A program made the position numbers and the translations under genes. Positions 60,238 to 64,000 of a stretch of 64,000 nt of DNA are shown here, piece after piece. Position 1 is the stretch's first letter. Every line of letters starts with the position of its first letter. Below the pieces are notes generated by a model. The model was not told the origin of the DNA and did not search any database. It saw only the letters and a list, made by a program, of their open reading frames with translations. The DNA comes from Nitrospira sp. (GTDB lineage: Bacteria; Nitrospirota; Nitrospiria; Nitrospirales; Nitrospiraceae), in assembly GCA_024998565.1 (NCBI GenBank), contig JACOEM010000001.1, forward strand, positions 310,001 to 374,000. The letters are read 5' to 3'.

Positions 60238-61030
60238 TCAAACCCGACCGACGATCAGCCCACCCTCTACTCTGCGGGCCGTTCTAGTCCGGTGGCGTAA
60301 GTTCTTCCATCTGTGAACCTCCCCGGTTGAGGAGTGGCGAGGTTTCCCGAACAGGCGCGCACTGTCCATCGCCTCGTCACGGTTAACACAGCCCTTGGAA
60401 TACACGATTCCCTATTACGCTCCTTAGAAAATCCTGTCAATAGGAAAATCGGCCCTAGTCATATTTCTTGATCCGATTCCGATAGGTCGGTTCGGGATTC
60501 TCGTTACGGCAAGGGCCCCTGCTTGGACAGGAGCCCCTGGGTGGCGCTTAGGACGCCGAATGTTGTCTGTGATGTAGCGGCCCGTGAAGACCCGCCGAGT
60601 CGAACAAGAGGGAAGAACATCTCGCCGGAGAACAACAGCCTGTCATCAACAGGCGACGTGTGGATACCGACATCAGTTCTCCGCTTAGGGGCATGACGCG
60701 ATGATGGTGATCGGTGCGTCTTCGATGCCGCGAGGCATAGCCGAGAGAGAACTGTCCGGAAGCCCCGGCGAGCTGCTCGCCTTCAATCCGGCAGGCCGTA
60801 CGGGCCAGGTGGAGTCGTATCGTTCATCGTCCACCCTCCTTTCCGTTGCGGGACTCAGTGGGAGATCTAGACGGCAGCCGCGCGGTCTGTCCGGTCTCCC
60901 AGCTACCACGATGGAATCGGGCCGCAAATCCTATCTACGCTCCTCGAAAAATTCTGTCAATACAGGGTGTCGTTGATATTCCGGTGAGGACCCGACCGCC
61001 CCCGTCACTCGAGGCCGGCAACTTGCAGCC

Positions 61031-61744
61031 TTACCGGTCCGCCGGTGACCGCCCCTCCTGCATCGCGTCGCCGGACTGCTGCCTGATCACGGCCATGTCC
61101 TGTTTCTTGTAGTCGGCGGGAGGGAGGAACAACGCATCGTCGAGGCTCTTCTTTTCGATGGTCACAACCTCCCAGCGAGCCTCCTCATTCCCCTTGGCAT
61201 CACGATCCACACCCTTGATCGGAAACCCGCCGTCCTTGAACAGCTCACGCATCCACCCCGGCAGCAACGAACCACCTCCCGCTTGCGCGCTCATCATCCC
61301 GAGCATGGCCGCATTCCCGATCCCCCTCGCGATACAGAGCTCGCCGGTGCTGCCGTCCGACTTGTCTTTCGTGTGATAGATCTCGCACGAATACCCCGCG
61401 GCCTGGTCGCGTTTTCCAGTCTTCGCGACCACGACATCCTCCGACCTGTCCGGTGCAGCCTTCGACGTCTCCCCCGTGGGGATCTCCATATAAATCTTTT
61501 CGTCGTGCTGAAGGCCGTACATCACCTTCTTCTTCGCATCGAAGATCATGGCGCCCTTGTCCGTATCCGGACCCATTTCTTCAAACCGCAGCTTGTCGCC
61601 CTTCAGAAACCACTGCTGCTGCATGGTGATCCCGTCGCTCGTCTCATTCAGGAGCATGAGGCCCTCAAAATCACTCGCCGACGCGACTGCCGCAACAGCC
61701 GTCAGCAGGACGCCTCCCGCCAAACCCAGCATGACCGTACGCAT
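61031..61744 (-). CDS. Exported DUF4412 protein
   Basis: A 237-residue protein with a signal peptide ending near VASAS. The mature start DFEGLMLLNETSDGITMQQQWFLKGDKLRFE, then MIFDAKKKVMYGLQHDEKIYMEI and AAGYSCEIYHTKD, follows the DUF4412 pattern, a LolA-like beta structure. Two cysteines (YSCEIY and ELCIARG) may pair. It is 31 bases downstream of a paralogous gene and probably co-transcribed. Function is unknown; periplasmic lipid or hydrophobic-molecule binding is a guess from the fold. Confidence 0.82.
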   Translation of the reverse strand: MRTVMLGLAGGVLLTAVAAVASASDFEGLMLLNETSDGITMQQQWFLKGDKLRFEEMGPDTDKGAMIFDAKKKVMYGLQHDEKIYMEIPTGETSKAAPDRSEDVVVAKTGKRDQAAGYSCEIYHTKDKSDGSTGELCIARGIGNAAMLGMMSAQAGGGSLLPGWMRELFKDGGFPIKGVDRDAKGNEEARWEVVTIEKKSLDDALFLPPADYKKQDMAVIRQQSGDAMQEGRSPADR

Positions 61745-61775
61745 GTCGCTCTCCTTTCAGTCCGGATGCGCGGAG

Positions 61776-62657
61776 CTACTGCCCGCCTTGCGGTTGTACC
61801 TGCTGTTTTTTCATCGCCTCGCCGAGCTGCTTCATGATCTCTTGCATATCCGGTTGCTGCTCGGCCTCACCGGCCGGCTCACCCGCACCGCGGCGCGCGG
61901 CTTTGCGCGTTTTCATGTCCTCCAGCATCTTGGAAAGATCCGCCTTACCCTGCCCCTGTTGCTCACGCATCGCCTTCATCCGTTCCTGCATCGCCGACAT
62001 GTCCTGCTTCGCCCAGTCAGCCGGGAAGGCAAAGAGGCCGGCATCCAAACTCTTTTTGTCGATGCTGGTCACTTCCATGCGCATGGACTCCTTGCCCGCT
62101 TCGTCATACTGAATACTCCGGATGGCGAAGCCTCCCTCTTCGGCAAGTTGCTTCATCCAGCCGGGCCGCGAAGATCGCCGCCCATCCTTCTGATCAGCCC
62201 AGAACGTCGCGGCTTTTCCGAATCCCTTGGCCACACAGACGTGGCTCTTCAGTCGATGCTGTTCCTTGTCGGTGATGCGCCAGATCTCGCAGGAATATCC
62301 CGCGATCGTCTCGGTCTTGCCCGTCCGCTCGACGGCCTGATTTTCGAACGCCTGCGCAAGATGCTCCCCACGCTCGCCCGCCAAGCTGAATTCCATATAA
62401 GACTTCTGCCCGGGCATCGCCATCTGCATCGTTCTGGTCGTGGCGTCGAAGATCATGACGCTCGTGCGCCCTTCGCCGCGAGACATTTCCATGCGGCCCT
62501 TGTCACCCTTGAGATACCAGTCCATCGCGCTCTTCATGCCGGTGTCCGCGTGACTGGTCGTCATGCGGAGCACACCTTCAAACTCACCGGCGCCGGCAGA
62601 GAATGGAGCGAGACTCAAGGCAACGGTCGCGACAACAATCGGCCATCTTCTCTGCAT
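61776..62657 (-). CDS. Exported DUF4412 protein with charged C-terminal extension
   Basis: A 293-residue paralogue of the gene downstream, with a signal peptide ending near SAGAG. It shares EFEGVLRMTTSH, WYLKGDKGRMEM, MIFDATTRTMQM and IAGYSCEIWRITDKEQ. The last 70 residues form a Met/Lys/Gln/Glu-rich helical tail (SAMQERMKAMREQQGQGKADL and on) that the downstream paralogue lacks. The tandem arrangement implies duplication. Function is unknown. Confidence 0.82.
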   Translation of the reverse strand: MQRRWPIVVATVALSLAPFSAGAGEFEGVLRMTTSHADTGMKSAMDWYLKGDKGRMEMSRGEGRTSVMIFDATTRTMQMAMPGQKSYMEFSLAGERGEHLAQAFENQAVERTGKTETIAGYSCEIWRITDKEQHRLKSHVCVAKGFGKAATFWADQKDGRRSSRPGWMKQLAEEGGFAIRSIQYDEAGKESMRMEVTSIDKKSLDAGLFAFPADWAKQDMSAMQERMKAMREQQGQGKADLSKMLEDMKTRKAARRGAGEPAGEAEQQPDMQEIMKQLGEAMKKQQVQPQGGQ

Positions 62658-62769
62658 GATTCAGACTCCTGGTTAGACGAGCGCCTGCAACACAAGTTGC
62701 AGTGTAGCCGAGTGTAGTGGCCCGAACCAGCCGGGACCGGCCGGGCCTGCCTATGCGAGCAACCACGCC

Positions 62770-63588
62770 CTAGACAATCTTCAGCGTATTGAAATTCACC
62801 CCCTTCGGAGCCGGAGGGGTCGAGAGCTTCATCGCAGTCAGCGCTTGAACGACCAGTTCCGCCACCACGAGATTACGATACCATTTTCGATTGGCCGGCA
62901 CGACGTACCAGGGGGCCTGTTCGGTGCTGGTCGCCGCGATCACCTCTTCGAACGCCGTCATATACTCGCCCCACAATTTGCGCTCTTCCAGATCCCCGGA
63001 ATTCCATTTCCACCGCTTTTCAGGATCGTGAATGCGGGCTTCCAGGCGGGCCTTCTGTTCGTCTTTTGAAATATGGAGGAAAAATTTCAGAATGGCCGTC
63101 CCGTTCTCGGCAAGGAGTTCCTCGAATTCCTTGATCTGATTGAATCGGCGCTTCGCCACCTTGTCCGAGACCCAGCCATGCACCCGTGTAATCAACACGT
63201 CTTCATAATGCGAGCGGTTGAAGATTCCGATCTGGCCTTTGGGAGGCGCTTTCTGGTGCACACGCCAGAGGAAGTCATGGGACAACTCTTCGTCGGAGGG
63301 TGGTTTAAACGATACCACCTTGCAGCCTTGCGGGTTGACCCCGGACATCACGTGCTTGATCGTGCTGTCCTTACCGCTGGTGTCCATACCCTGCAGCACG
63401 ATCAACAGGGCGCGCGAGCCGTTGGCATAAAGACGTTCCTGCAATTGATCGAGTGTCGCAATGAGTTCGTCCGCCGCCGCCTTGGCCTTGGCTTTCCCAT
63501 CCTCATTCTTCTTGTACGCCCCGGTGTCATCGGGATCGAACCGTTTTAATGCCAGGCGGCAGCCGGGCTCGATGCGATAGGCCTTCAT
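62770..63588 (-). CDS. ppk2: Polyphosphate kinase 2 family protein
   Basis: A 272-residue kinase from the ATG at 63588, with an AAGGA-type site. The P-loop is VLQGMDTSGKDSTIKHVM, followed by GVNPQGCKVVSFKPPSDEELSHDFLWR, the Walker B and lid region GIFNRSHYEDVLITRVHG, and KWNSGDLEERKLWGEYMTAFEEV. This matches PPK2 enzymes that phosphorylate nucleotides with polyphosphate (the class that uses AMP or ADP is not resolved). It is a single gene, divergent from the macro-domain gene. Confidence 0.94.
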   Translation of the reverse strand: MKAYRIEPGCRLALKRFDPDDTGAYKKNEDGKAKAKAAADELIATLDQLQERLYANGSRALLIVLQGMDTSGKDSTIKHVMSGVNPQGCKVVSFKPPSDEELSHDFLWRVHQKAPPKGQIGIFNRSHYEDVLITRVHGWVSDKVAKRRFNQIKEFEELLAENGTAILKFFLHISKDEQKARLEARIHDPEKRWKWNSGDLEERKLWGEYMTAFEEVIAATSTEQAPWYVVPANRKWYRNLVVAELVVQALTAMKLSTPPAPKGVNFNTLKIV

Positions 63589-63822
63589 GTCATCCTTCTC
63601 CACAATAGTGCCTCCCTCCACTGACCACGACCAGCGCGTCTCTGCACGATCTCTTGATGAAACAGCTGCCTGCACGCCGTCATGGCGAGCGACTCTATCG
63701 GCGATGAAACGAGTCGCATCCAGGACTCGAATTAAATTTCTTCCCGCGCTCCATTGATTGAAACGGACGCGGCCTTATGTGATAAGACATGACCTTATTC
63801 CCACATCAAGGAGGCGTCAGTC

Positions 63823-64000
63823 ATGCTCAAGGAAGTGACCGGAGACATCCTCTTATCCACCGCAGGCGCGATCGCACACGGCATTGCCCCCCACGACAAT
63901 TTTAAGCAGGGCTTAGCCTTGTCACTTCGTGAGCAGTGGCCCGGCATGTACAAAGATTTTCGCCACTATTGCCAAACCTACAATCCCAAACCGGGCGGCG
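63823..64000 (+). CDS. Macro-domain protein, N-terminal part (runs off the window)
   Basis: From an ATG at 63823 with an AAGGAGG site eight bases before it, 59 residues are visible: MLKEVTGDILLSTAGAIAHG, then IAPHDNFKQGLALSLREQWPGMYKDFRHYC. This matches the start of macro (ADP-ribose-binding/Appr-1''-p) domain proteins, with GDIL and AIAHGIAP lining the ligand pocket. The 3' end lies beyond base 64000. Confidence 0.8.
   Translation, partial: MLKEVTGDILLSTAGAIAHGIAPHDNFKQGLALSLREQWPGMYKDFRHYCQTYNPKPGG

Larger units (their letters stand above)
59890..61030. other. 1.1-kb noncoding region with strong hairpins and a diverged tandem duplication
   Basis: No ORF here looks real. Two pairs of similar segments lie about 510-520 bases apart: 60036-60057 with 60542-60563 (21 of 22 bases equal) and 60412-60442 with 60931-60962. 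Hairpins include 60626-60683 (8-bp outer stem with an inner 6-bp hairpin), 60725-60738 (5-bp stem, GCGA loop) and 60767-60781 (6-bp stem). The stretch may hold structured RNA or repeat remnants; no known RNA family was recognised. Confidence 0.55.

Noticed and set aside
60042-60287. 81-codon frame in the noncoding region
   Set aside because: It has no binding site or recognisable residues and crosses the hairpin cluster.

Overview
The window looks like a chromosome segment of a Nitrospira-type bacterium (Nitrospirota, nitrite oxidiser or comammox). This is inferred from three things: a nuo operon with two nuoM genes, the type of intergenic repeat at about 31.1 kb, and the mix of proteins. No marker such as nxr or amo lies in the window. 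Genes are GC-rich and tightly packed, start codons are often GTG or TTG, and 4-base ATGA overlaps are common. No phage, transposase or CRISPR array was seen.

Layout. 1-9.6 kb: 3' part of a complex I operon, nuoG(partial)-I-J-K-L-M-M2-N. 9.7-13.3 kb: a signalling trio of CHASE3-type membrane kinase, single-domain response regulator and hybrid kinase. 13.4-16.2 kb: secreted phosphodiester glycosidase-like protein, rhodanese, two small lipoproteins and pyrE. 16.2-24.3 kb: a two-partner secretion pair, a TpsB transporter and a 2164-residue TpsA exoprotein.

24.3-41.0 kb is the most distinctive part: 23 consecutive minus-strand genes, divergent from a MerR-type regulator with a B12-binding domain (41.2 kb). 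The regulator keeps the CarH/LitR adenosylcobalamin light-sensor residues. The minus-strand array holds a photolyase, a cyclopropane-fatty-acid-synthase-like methyltransferase with its usual companions (DUF1365, FAD amine oxidase, SDR, SnoaL-like, chalcone-isomerase-like, DUF2878), DUF523/DUF1722, a CbiX-like chelatase, three sulfatase-modifying-factor-fold proteins without the usual active-site cysteines, a candidate SmbP-like metal binder and two related zinc-ribbon proteins. Four copies of one 10-bp sequence lie in the divergent promoter region. My reading is a light/B12-controlled membrane and DNA protection island, larger than the LitR, CarH or ChrR regulons I know of.

42-47 kb: DCC-family protein, lone FliL-like protein, cytochrome P450, tRNA-Leu(CAG) and a degenerate SF1-helicase-like protein. 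47-52.6 kb: rplI-glyA-nrdR, then a histidine kinase fused to an N-terminal Rossmann domain with its NarL-type regulator, then lpxC behind a sigma-54-like promoter. 52.6-53.4 kb: a strong minus-strand unit with a coiled-coil/winged-helix protein, an 18-residue Lys/Ala peptide and a terminator. 53.6-57.7 kb: a SuhB-type phosphatase, AhpD-like protein, and a B12-type radical SAM RiPP enzyme behind a 69-codon gene that may encode its precursor. 57.8-64 kb: CBS protein, GDPD with no normal start codon, a frameshifted MscS gene, a 1.1-kb structured noncoding stretch, two DUF4412 proteins, PPK2 and the start of a macro-domain gene.
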